A stretch of DNA of 10,378 bases from PVC group bacterium (GTDB lineage Bacteria > Verrucomicrobiota > Kiritimatiellia > SS1-B-03-39 > UBA6053), in the NCBI GenBank assembly GCA_003565815.1, contig PXAS01000159.1, positions 1-10,378 of the forward strand. Direction: 5' to 3'. Within the stretch, counting starts at the first letter, position 1. Each line of letters opens with the position of its first letter. Below, piece by piece: positions 1 through 6,556 of this stretch. The translations under genes were made by a program, and so were the position numbers. The notes beneath the pieces are model-generated. The model was not told the origin of the DNA. It did not search any database and worked only from the letters and a program-made list of their open reading frames with translations.

Positions 1-114
1 CCCGAACGCTGTTTCAGAGCCCTGCAAATGAGTTATCGGCCCCAAGGCAAATTCACGGGCGAAAACGGCCCCTGGATGCGCATGTTTGAAAACGCCCGCG
101 CCTATTTGTCTTGA
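1..114 (+). CDS. 3' end of an unidentified protein (partial)
   Basis: Frame 1 is open from the left edge of the window to a TGA at 112-114 and gives the last 37 residues of a protein, ending in NARAYLS. The stretch has ordinary residue composition and the same codon style as the following purF. It shares the strand with purF and ends 75 bp before the purF start, so a real gene end is likely. A motif such as [18 protein letters not shown] does not match any family I can name, and no catalytic signature is visible in so short a piece. A promoter-like sequence overlaps its stop codon, so it is probably not in the same transcript as the pur genes, or only partly so. Confidence 0.6.
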   Translation, partial: PERCFRALQMSYRPQGKFTGENGPWMRMFENARAYLS

Positions 115-138
115 ATCCGCTCTTCACATCGCTATAAA
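111..138 (+). promoter_or_regulatory. Candidate sigma70-type promoter for purF-purM-purN
   Basis: TTGAAT at 111-116 and TATAAA at 133-138 (within TATAAAAT) are separated by 16 bp, close to the -35/-10 consensus. The A/T-rich -10 stands out in GC-rich DNA. Transcription would begin near 145 and give a leader of about 45 nt before the purF ATG. The leader is pyrimidine-rich and too short for a purine riboswitch, and none is seen. The -35 box overlaps the stop codon of the upstream gene. This rests on sequence match only. Confidence 0.5.
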
Positions 139-189
139 ATGATCTTTCCCTTTCCCCGCCAAACGAAACCCAAGTCCCAAATCTGATCT

Positions 190-1710
190 ATGTGTGGAAT
201 CGTCGGAGTCGTCAACAGTCCCCAAGAACGCGCCGCCCTGAGTTTGTATGACGCGTTGCTGATGATTCAGCACCGCGGCCAGGACGCGGCGGGCATCGCC
301 ACCTGCGACGGCAGCCGCCTCTACCTGCAAAAAGACAACGGCCTCGTGCGCGATGTCTTCGATCAGGAGCAAATGCACGAATTAAAGGGCAACATGGGTC
401 TGGCCCATTGCCGGTATCCCACCGCGGGTACCTCCATCTGCACCGAGGCACAGCCTTTTTACGTGAACTCGCCTTACGGCTTGGTGCTCGCCCACAACGG
501 CAACCTCACCAATTCCCGCGAACTGACCGAGGAACTGTTCACCAACGATCTCCGCCATTTGAACACCAACAGCGACTCGGAAGTGTTGCTCAACGTGTTC
601 GCCCACGAACTCGCGGAACGGGGCAAACTCCGTTTGAACCACGAGGATGTCTTTGGCGCCGTTGCCGCCGTTCACAAACGCTGCCATGGCGCCTACGCCG
701 CCGTGGGGATGATTCTCGGCTATGGGGTGGTCGCATTCCGCGATCCCCTCGGCATTCGCCCCCTGGTCCTCGGACGTCGTCAGGAACCGGGCGGATTTGT
801 CAGCCATATGGTTGCCAGCGAAAGCGTGGCCCTGAACGCCAATGGCTACACCCTCGTCCGCGACGTGGCCCCCGGCGAATGCATCATCATCGACATGGCC
901 GGCAAACTCCACGCCAAGCAATGCGCCGAAAGTCCCAGCCTGCATCCCTGTGTCTTCGAATTTGTCTACCTGGCCCGACCCGACAGTTTTATCGACGGGG
1001 TCTCCGTATATAAAGCCCGCCTGCGCATGGGCGACAGCCTCGCCGAAAAAATCAGCCGCGAATGGGGACACGTACATTTCGACGTCGTCATTCCCATTCC
1101 CGACACCAGCCGGACCAGCGCCCTGCCAATTTCCTTTCACCTTGGGATCAAATACCGCGAAGGTTTCATTAAAAACCGGTATATCGGGCGCACTTTCATT
1201 ATGCCCGGCCAAAAAGAACGCCGCAATAGCATCCGCAAAAAGCTCAGCCCCATTCCCTTGGAATTCGAAGGGAAAACCGTCTTGCTCGTGGACGACAGCA
1301 TCGTGCGGGGCAACACTTCCCAGCAAATCGTGCAAATGGCCCGGGAAGCGGGCGCCCAAAAAGTGTATCTCGCCTCCGCCGCCCCTCCCGTCCGCTTCCC
1401 CAACGTGTACGGGATCGACATGCCCGCCTCCTACGAATTGATTGCCCACGGTCGGGATGAAAAACAAATCGCCCGCGAAATCGGCGCCGACGGCGTCATC
1501 TACCAGGATCTGTCCGCCCTTGAGGACGCGGTCCGCCACGGAAATTCCGACATCGGCAAATGCGAATCCTCCTGTTTCGACGGCCAATACCTCACCGGAG
1601 ACGTGACCCCCGCCTACCTGCGCATGATCGAAATGGAGCGCAACGACAGCGCCAAATCCCAACAACAGCTCTCCCTGCCCATTCCCCAACCCGGTTTGGT
1701 CACGGCCTGA
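190..1710 (+). CDS. purF: Amidophosphoribosyltransferase PurF
   Basis: PurF catalyses the committed step of de novo purine synthesis: PRPP plus glutamine gives 5-phosphoribosylamine, glutamate and pyrophosphate, in the cytoplasm. At 506 aa it has the usual length. The N-terminal Ntn-hydrolase (class II glutaminase) domain begins MCGIVGVV, with Cys2 becoming the N-terminal nucleophile after Met removal and no propeptide. The glutamine site is marked by RYPTAG (75-80) and HNGN (102-105). The C-terminal phosphoribosyltransferase domain carries the PRPP loop VLLVDDSIVRG (364-374), plus KNRYIGRTFIMPGQ. It resembles the E. coli type: where the Bacillus enzyme has an Fe-S cysteine (HPCFYGID) this protein has FPNVYGID, so no cluster is expected. 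The ATG start is fixed by the need for Cys2. No Shine-Dalgarno sequence precedes it. It is first in the pur operon, 68 bp upstream of purM. Confidence 0.97.
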   Translation: MCGIVGVVNSPQERAALSLYDALLMIQHRGQDAAGIATCDGSRLYLQKDNGLVRDVFDQEQMHELKGNMGLAHCRYPTAGTSICTEAQPFYVNSPYGLVLAHNGNLTNSRELTEELFTNDLRHLNTNSDSEVLLNVFAHELAERGKLRLNHEDVFGAVAAVHKRCHGAYAAVGMILGYGVVAFRDPLGIRPLVLGRRQEPGGFVSHMVASESVALNANGYTLVRDVAPGECIIIDMAGKLHAKQCAESPSLHPCVFEFVYLARPDSFIDGVSVYKARLRMGDSLAEKISREWGHVHFDVVIPIPDTSRTSALPISFHLGIKYREGFIKNRYIGRTFIMPGQKERRNSIRKKLSPIPLEFEGKTVLLVDDSIVRGNTSQQIVQMAREAGAQKVYLASAAPPVRFPNVYGIDMPASYELIAHGRDEKQIAREIGADGVIYQDLSALEDAVRHGNSDIGKCESSCFDGQYLTGDVTPAYLRMIEMERNDSAKSQQQLSLPIPQPGLVTA

Positions 1711-1778
1711 CCACCACCAGACCACGCCCGCCGAATTCCCCCTCAAATCTTCCAACAAGCCTTTCTGCCCCCCTCCCC

Positions 1779-2777
1779 ATGAAAAAACCCTCCATTTCCT
1801 ACAAAGAAGCCGGCGTGGACACGGAAAAAGCCGCCGCCCTCGTCGGAGACATCGGCGCCATGCGCCTCAAGACCGAAGCCAAACACAAACTCATGCAATC
1901 CTTCGGGCTGTTCGCGGCCGGATTCGACCTGAGTCCCTGGAAAGAGCCGGTTATTCTCGTGGCCTGCGACGGCGTCGGCACCAAAATTCAGCTTCTGCTC
2001 AAACACGACATGCCCGAAATCGCGGGCGTGGATCTCGTGGCCATGAACGTCAACGACGTGCTCACCTCCAACGCCATGCCCGTGCTCTTCCTCGATTACA
2101 TCGGCATCCACAAGATTGACGACGCCCCCATCGCCCGCATCATCGAAGGCATGACCGAAGCCCTTGCGGGGTGCGATTGCAACCTCGCCGGCGGCGAAAC
2201 CGCGGAAATGCCCGGTCTCGTCCACCCCGACATCGTCGAACTCAGCGGGTTTGTCGTGGGCGTGGCCGAAAAACCGGATTTGCTGACGCCTGAAGACATC
2301 CAAGTCGGAGATCCCATTCTCGGCATTCCCTCCAATGGTGTTCACGCCAATGGATTCAGCCTGGTGCGCAAACTGCTCGAACGCGAACCCGACCTCATTC
2401 CCGCCGAGGAAATCCCCGACCTGCTCGCCCCCACCCGCATCTATTACCCCGAAGTCACGGCGCTCCAAAACGCCGGCATCCGTCCCCGGGGCATGGCCCA
2501 CATCACCGGCGGCGGCATTCGCGAAAACTTCCCCCGCATCCTCAAGGGCAAAGGCGCGGAAATCACCCTCCCCGAGTGGAAAAACCGGGCCGCACGCCGT
2601 TTGGTGAACGCCCTGGACATTGAAGACGCCATTCATACCTTCAACATGGGCATTGGCTGGATGATCGTGGTGAAACCCGAAGATCTCGACGCCGCCCGGG
2701 CCGCCCTCCCCGAAGCCGTGCCCCTCGGACACATCAACGACACCGGAAACATCAAAGTCAACGTGCCATGGGCCTGA
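1779..2777 (+). CDS. purM: Phosphoribosylformylglycinamidine cyclo-ligase (AIR synthetase) PurM
   Basis: PurM uses ATP to close FGAM to 5-aminoimidazole ribonucleotide, step 5 of purine synthesis. The protein has 332 residues, slightly shorter than the roughly 345 of E. coli PurM, and aligns along its full length. Visible signatures are SYKEAGVD at the N terminus (6-14), the nucleotide-binding DGVGTK (64-69), DLVAMNVND (85-93), GGETAEMPG (138-146), SNGVHANGFSLVRKLL, LLAPTRIY, HITGGGIRENFPRIL and the C-terminal FNMGIGWM. The frame is open far upstream inside purF, but homology starts at the ATG at 1779, which is chosen. The preceding bases are a C-rich run (CCCCCCTCCCC) with no Shine-Dalgarno motif. 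It sits between purF and purN, and its last 10 bp overlap purN. Confidence 0.97.
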   Translation: MKKPSISYKEAGVDTEKAAALVGDIGAMRLKTEAKHKLMQSFGLFAAGFDLSPWKEPVILVACDGVGTKIQLLLKHDMPEIAGVDLVAMNVNDVLTSNAMPVLFLDYIGIHKIDDAPIARIIEGMTEALAGCDCNLAGGETAEMPGLVHPDIVELSGFVVGVAEKPDLLTPEDIQVGDPILGIPSNGVHANGFSLVRKLLEREPDLIPAEEIPDLLAPTRIYYPEVTALQNAGIRPRGMAHITGGGIRENFPRILKGKGAEITLPEWKNRAARRLVNALDIEDAIHTFNMGIGWMIVVKPEDLDAARAALPEAVPLGHINDTGNIKVNVPWA

Positions 2778-3361
2778 AGACCAAACTCGGTGTCCTCGCC
2801 TCCGGACGGGGTTCCAACTTCCAAGCCATCCAAAAAGAAATCGAGGCCGGAACCCTCGACGCGAAAATCGCGGTGCTCATCAGCGACCGCCCCCGGGCGC
2901 CCGCCCTTGAAATCGCCCTCGCCCACGGCATCGACGCCCACGCCTTGCCCTACGACAAAAACAACCGCGAAGCCTTCGAACGCGCCGCCGGGGACCTGCT
3001 GGAGCAGGCCGAGTGCGAGTGGATCGTGCTCGCCGGCTTCATGCGCATCCTCACGCCGTATTTCATTGACCGCTTTGCCGGACGCATCCTCAACATCCAC
3101 CCCTCCCTGCTGCCCGATTTCAAAGGACTCCATCCACAACGCCAGGCCCTGGAGGCGGGGGTCAAAACGAGCGGCTGTACCGTTCATCTCGTGACCCAAG
3201 ACCTCGACGCCGGGCCCACGATCACGCAATCCGAGGTTCCCGTGCTCAAAAACGACACCGAGCAAAGCCTCGCCGACCGCATCCTCGTTCAGGAACACCT
3301 CGCCTACCCCGAAGCCATCCGAATTTTACAGCGGCGGCGTTCGGAGGGCGGCGCCCAATGA
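2768..3361 (+). CDS. purN: Phosphoribosylglycinamide formyltransferase PurN (folate-dependent)
   Basis: PurN transfers a formyl group from 10-formyltetrahydrofolate to GAR, giving FGAR (step 3 of purine synthesis). The 197-aa product has the phosphate-binding loop ASGRGSNFQAI (11-21) and LAGFMRIL (88-95). The catalytic triad corresponds to E. coli Asn106, His108 and Asp144 and is visible as Asn109 and His111 in NIHPSLLP and Asp147 in LDAGP. VQEHLAYP near the C terminus is also typical. The ATG at 2768 lies within the last codons of purM, so translation is probably coupled. No Shine-Dalgarno motif is apparent. It is the last recognisable pur gene here; purD, purH, purL and others must lie elsewhere. 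A convergent coding remnant ends 10 bp after its stop. Confidence 0.96.
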   Translation: MGLKTKLGVLASGRGSNFQAIQKEIEAGTLDAKIAVLISDRPRAPALEIALAHGIDAHALPYDKNNREAFERAAGDLLEQAECEWIVLAGFMRILTPYFIDRFAGRILNIHPSLLPDFKGLHPQRQALEAGVKTSGCTVHLVTQDLDAGPTITQSEVPVLKNDTEQSLADRILVQEHLAYPEAIRILQRRRSEGGAQ

Positions 3362-3391
3362 TGGGGATATTTTACCCCAAAGACAATTTTT
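3362..3391 (+). terminator. Weak candidate terminator after purN
   Basis: TGGGG (3362-3366) pairs with CCCCA (3375-3379) across an 8-nt A/T-rich loop. Seven bases later there is a run of five T (3387-3391). The stem is short and the T run is displaced from it, so this is a marginal intrinsic terminator. Its position immediately after the purN stop is the main support. Confidence 0.25.
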
Positions 3392-3488
3392 CCCGTAAAG
3401 TGTCCAAGTCAGGAATGGGCGGATAGGATTCGAAATACAAGGTTGCTTGCACTTGATCTAAAAGCTGTTCGCGCAAAACCACCGCACA
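3372..3488 (-). pseudogene. Truncated 3' end of an unidentified minus-strand gene (38 codons)
   Basis: Read on the minus strand, 3488 to 3372 gives 38 sense codons and a TAA. The peptide has natural-looking composition, with segments VVLREQLLDQVQAT and YPPIPDLDTLREKLSLG. There is no ATG. A GTG or TTG near its start would make a 33-36 aa peptide. Upstream the sequence runs straight into the left arm of the inverted-repeat element, where the frame meets a TAG at 3512-3510. It looks like the C-terminal tail of a gene whose body is missing, possibly displaced by the element. Codons such as TTA, TTG and CAA make it more AT-rich than its neighbours, which suggests a different origin. It ends 10 bp from the purN stop, convergent, much like the other convergent pairs here. 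I do not recognise the family. It could also be a chance open frame. Confidence 0.35.
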
Positions 3489-3691
3489 GGCGGTAGCTCG
3501 TAAAACTCGCTACACGCACTCCAGGGACGCTTCGCGTCAATCCACGTGCAACCAAGGGTGAACCCCCTCAATCAGCCGCAAAGCGTGCGCCAACCTTTCA
3601 CCAACAGCCCCAACCTTCGCCCCCGGGCACAAAGCCGGCCACTGCGCGAAGCGCCCTGGAGTGCGCGTAGCGAGTTCCACGAGCTACCGCC
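3489..3691. repeat. Element with 47-48 nt terminal inverted repeats (MITE- or REPIN-like)
   Basis: The left arm at 3489-3536 (starts GGCGGTAGCTCG, ends CGCTTCGCG) is the reverse complement of the right arm at 3645-3691 except for three mismatches and one single-base gap, about 44 of 48 columns identical. The central 108 bp (3537-3644) carries no convincing gene. Each arm contains GTAGC...GCTAC, an inner 5-bp palindrome, and starts after or at a GCGGT segment. On the left this forms a small hairpin with upstream ACCGC (3481-3494). No target-site duplication is obvious at the edges (ACCGCACA versus ATGCCCCC). Two inverted copies around a short spacer is the layout of a REPIN, or of a non-autonomous MITE. 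A very stable cruciform or RNA hairpin would also form. No transposase lies in this window. Copy number elsewhere in the genome would settle its nature. Confidence 0.75.
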
Positions 3692-3844
3692 ATGCCCCCC
3701 CGTCGCTCCCAAGCCGCCCCAAGCCCTGACCAGACCCCGTTCGAAAAGCCTTTCCAACACTTCCTTTTGACATAAAACTTGACCGTGGCCCGGAGAAAAC
3801 GCAAGAAGATCACCAGACAACAACCCCGAAACACGCGAAATATC
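3692..3844. other. Non-coding stretch upstream of the P-type ATPase gene
   Basis: This is the remainder of the 483-bp gap between purN and the pump gene. It is C-rich at first, then A-rich near the gene. TTGACA occurs at 3767-3772, a perfect -35 hexamer, but I see no good -10 sequence 16-18 bp after it, so no promoter is called. The pump's frame is open from a TTG at 3779, which would add 22 very basic residues with no family support. I see no RNA gene or riboswitch. Confidence 0.4.
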
Positions 3845-6556
3845 ATGTCCGAAAATCACAATCCCTCTTTCCACTGGCACGCGGTGTCCGTGGAAGACAC
3901 GCTGAAACAACAGGCCGCCGACCCCAAAAATGGCCTCTCGACCGAGGAAGCGGCGAAGCGCATGGCCGAACACGGGCCCAACAAACTCCCGGAAACCCAA
4001 CGTATCGGCCCGATCAAACGGTTTTTCCTGCAATTCCACAACGTCCTGATCTACGTGCTCCTGGCCTCCGCCGTGATTACCGCCCTGCTCGACCACTGGA
4101 TCGACACCTGGGTCATTTTCGCGGTGGTCCTGCTCAATGCCCTCATCGGCTTCATCCAGGAAGGCAAAGCCGAAAAAGCCCTCAGCGCCATCAGCGGCAT
4201 GTTGTCCGCCGACGCCTCGGTGACCCGCGACGGCGAGACTCGGACGATCGCGGCCACGGAATTGGTGCCCGGGGATATCGTACACGTGCAGTCGGGGGAC
4301 AAAATCCCGGCCGACCTGCGCATCGTGGAGAACCGTTCCCTGCGCGTGGAGGAGGCGGCGCTCACCGGCGAATCCCTGCCCGTGGAGAAATCCGTGGACC
4401 CGGTCAGCGAAAGCGCGGCCCTCGGTGACCGCGCGTCCATGGCCTATTCGGGGACCATTGTGAGTTATGGTCAAGCCGCGGGCGTGGTGGTGGGGACCGG
4501 ATCTCACACCGAAATCGGTCGCATCAACACCTTGGTTTCCGCCGCCCCGTCCCTCACCACGCCCCTGCTCCGCCAAGTGGCCCATTTCGGTCACCTGCTC
4601 ACATACACGATTCTCGGCGTGGCCGCGCTGGTGTTGCCTTTTGCCATTTTCATTCGCGGGGCCTCGTTCACGGAAGCTTTCCTCTCCGTTGTCGGCCTGG
4701 CCGTGGCCGCCATCCCCGAGGGACTGCCGGCGATCATGACCATTACCCTCGCCATCGGCGTGCAGGCCATGGCCCGGCGCAATGCCATCATTCGCCGCCT
4801 GCCCGCCGTGGAAACCCTGGGATCGGTATCTGTGATTTGTTCCGACAAGACCGGAACCCTCACCCGCAATGAAATGACCGTGTCCACCGTGGTCACCGCC
4901 GACCATTTGTTCGAAATCACCGGTACCGGCTATCAACCCGAAGGCAGCTTTTCCCTCGAAGTCAAAGACATCGATCCCACCGACCACGTCCCGCTCACCG
5001 ATTTGGCCCGGGTGGGACTGCTTTGCAACGATTCCCGCCTGCGGGAAATCGAAAATCTTTGGCGCGTGGAAGGCGATCCCACCGAAGGGGCGCTTCTGGC
5101 CTTGGGAATGAAAGCGAATTTCACCGTGAAAGCGGAAAGCGCGGCTTGGCCCCGCCTGGCCGCCATCCCCTTCGAGTCCGATCACAAATTCATGGCCACC
5201 CTGCACGGCACCCCGGAGGGCGGGCGCATGATTTTCCTCAAGGGCGCCCCCGAACGCGTGTTGGAACGTTGCAGCCAACAACGGGGCGGCGAAGGCGACC
5301 GGGAACTGACCCCGGAGCACTGGGATCAGGCCATGGACCACGTGGCCCGCCGCGGCGAACGCCTGTTGGCCCTCGCGGTGAAATCCGTTCCCGGGGAGCA
5401 AAGCACCCTCGATTTCGACGATGTCAAGGACGGCTTCGTCATGCTCGGTCTCACGGGCATCATCGACCCGCCCCGTGACGAATCCATCGAGGCGGTCCAG
5501 AAATGCCATGCCGCCGGCATCACCGTGAAAATGATCACCGGGGATCACGCCCTGACCGCGGACGCGATTGCCAAGCAAATCGGGCTCATGGGCAAAGGAA
5601 AAGTCATCAGCGGCGCGGAACTGGAGACGATTTCCGACGAGGACCTCCCCGACATCGCCGAAGCCAACAACGTGTTTGCCCGCACCACCCCCGAGCACAA
5701 ACTGCGCCTGGTCAAAGCCCTGCAGTCGCGTGGCCATATCGTGGCCATGACCGGCGACGGGGTGAACGACGCCCCCGCCCTCAAAACCGCCAACGTGGGC
5801 ATCGCCATGGGCATCAAAGGCACGGAAGCGGCCAAGGAAGTGTCCGAAATGGTCCTGGCCGACGACAATTTCGCCTCCATCACCCGGGCCGTGGAGGAGG
5901 GACGCACGGTGTACGACAACCTCAAAAAAGCCATCCTCTTCATTCTCCCCACCAACGGCGCCGAAGCGCTGGTCATCATCACCGCGATCTTGCTGGGCTT
6001 CACCATGCCGCTCACCCCGGTGCAGGTGCTGTGGGTGAACATGGTCACCGCTGTGACCCTGGGCCTGGCCCTGGCCTTCGAACCCGCCGAAGCCAAGGTC
6101 ATGCGGCGACCGCCCCGCGACGCCGCCGAACCGCTGCTGCCCCGCTTTTTTCTCTGGCGGATCGGCTTTGTGTCCGTGCTCATCATGCTGGCCACTCTCG
6201 CGGTGTTCTTCTGGGTCAAGTCCACACAAGGCGTGGAAAACGCGCAGACCGCCGCCGTGGGCACGCTGATATTCGGACAGATTTTTTATCTGCTCAACAG
6301 CCGGTTCATGTTCGAATCCTCCCTGCGCGGAAATCTCCTCACCGCCAACCCCTACATTGCCTACGCCATTGGCGCGGTGGTGATGGCGCAGATGTTCTTC
6401 ACGTATTTCCCCTACATGAACACTTGGTTTGGCTCCCGTCCCCTGACCGCCATCACCTGGCTGCCCATGCTGGCCACGGGCCTGCTGGTCTTCGGGGCCG
6501 TGGAAATTGAAAAAGCCGTCATCCGCAAACGAAACGAACGAAAAAACGCCCCATGA
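3845..6556 (+). CDS. P2-type cation-transporting P-type ATPase (Ca2+-ATPase-like, ion uncertain)
   Basis: This is an integral-membrane ion pump driven by ATP through an aspartyl-phosphate intermediate. The product is 903 aa, usual for bacterial SERCA-like pumps. Domains in order: cation-ATPase N domain (about 10-60), M1-M2 (about 66-105), A domain with TGES (174-177), M3-M4 with PEGLP (Glu292), P/N domain with SDKTGTLT (phosphorylated Asp334), KGAPE, TGDHALTA and TGDGVNDAP (Asp638), then M5-M10. Against SERCA ion ligands, E309 (Glu292), N768 (Asn704), E771 (Glu707), N796 (Asn732) and T799 (Thr735) are kept, but D800 is Ala736 and E908 is Gln812. Ca2+ is therefore not assured; Na+, K+ or another cation is possible. 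The ATG at 3845 is chosen because N-domain homology starts just after it. No Shine-Dalgarno motif is seen. Its stop overlaps the next gene's start (ATGA), so the two are probably co-translated. Confidence 0.95.
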   Translation: MSENHNPSFHWHAVSVEDTLKQQAADPKNGLSTEEAAKRMAEHGPNKLPETQRIGPIKRFFLQFHNVLIYVLLASAVITALLDHWIDTWVIFAVVLLNALIGFIQEGKAEKALSAISGMLSADASVTRDGETRTIAATELVPGDIVHVQSGDKIPADLRIVENRSLRVEEAALTGESLPVEKSVDPVSESAALGDRASMAYSGTIVSYGQAAGVVVGTGSHTEIGRINTLVSAAPSLTTPLLRQVAHFGHLLTYTILGVAALVLPFAIFIRGASFTEAFLSVVGLAVAAIPEGLPAIMTITLAIGVQAMARRNAIIRRLPAVETLGSVSVICSDKTGTLTRNEMTVSTVVTADHLFEITGTGYQPEGSFSLEVKDIDPTDHVPLTDLARVGLLCNDSRLREIENLWRVEGDPTEGALLALGMKANFTVKAESAAWPRLAAIPFESDHKFMATLHGTPEGGRMIFLKGAPERVLERCSQQRGGEGDRELTPEHWDQAMDHVARRGERLLALAVKSVPGEQSTLDFDDVKDGFVMLGLTGIIDPPRDESIEAVQKCHAAGITVKMITGDHALTADAIAKQIGLMGKGKVISGAELETISDEDLPDIAEANNVFARTTPEHKLRLVKALQSRGHIVAMTGDGVNDAPALKTANVGIAMGIKGTEAAKEVSEMVLADDNFASITRAVEEGRTVYDNLKKAILFILPTNGAEALVIITAILLGFTMPLTPVQVLWVNMVTAVTLGLALAFEPAEAKVMRRPPRDAAEPLLPRFFLWRIGFVSVLIMLATLAVFFWVKSTQGVENAQTAAVGTLIFGQIFYLLNSRFMFESSLRGNLLTANPYIAYAIGAVVMAQMFFTYFPYMNTWFGSRPLTAITWLPMLATGLLVFGAVEIEKAVIRKRNERKNAP

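Noticed and set aside
145..189. Possible purine riboswitch or PurR-type operator ahead of purF
   Set aside because: The predicted leader is about 45 nt and pyrimidine-rich, with no aptamer-like paired structure or operator palindrome visible.
382..1758. 458-codon minus-strand open frame opposite purF, and a similar one opposite purM (1743-2732)
   Set aside because: Both have the same shadow composition (Gly/His/Val/Phe-rich) and no domain signature, and the plus-strand genes are certain.
3537..3683. Minus-strand open frame of about 48 codons inside the element (from a GTG in the right arm to a TGA at 3539-3537)
   Set aside because: It depends on a non-ATG start inside a palindromic repeat arm and shows no recognisable motif. 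It is in the same frame as the 3372-3488 remnant but is separated from it by two stops, so I did not call it.
3546..3770. 74-codon plus-strand open frame across the inverted-repeat element
   Set aside because: It spans the spacer, the right arm and unrelated flank, is rich in Pro, Arg and Ser, and shows no protein family character, so it is unlikely to be a gene.
3767..3772. Perfect TTGACA -35 hexamer upstream of the pump gene
   Set aside because: No acceptable -10 sequence lies 15-19 bp downstream (the region reads CCCGGAGAAAAC), so a promoter is not supported.
3779..3844. 22-residue N-terminal extension of the pump from a TTG codon
   Set aside because: The extension is mostly Arg, Lys, Thr and Gln and has no counterpart in P2 ATPases. 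The ATG at 3845 fits the start of the N domain.
3572..6229. 885-codon open frame on the minus strand, antisense to the P-type ATPase gene
   Set aside because: It lies entirely opposite a gene with every expected catalytic motif. Its translation is rich in Gly, His and Asp without domains. The strong third-position C/G bias of the real gene removes stops from the antisense frame.
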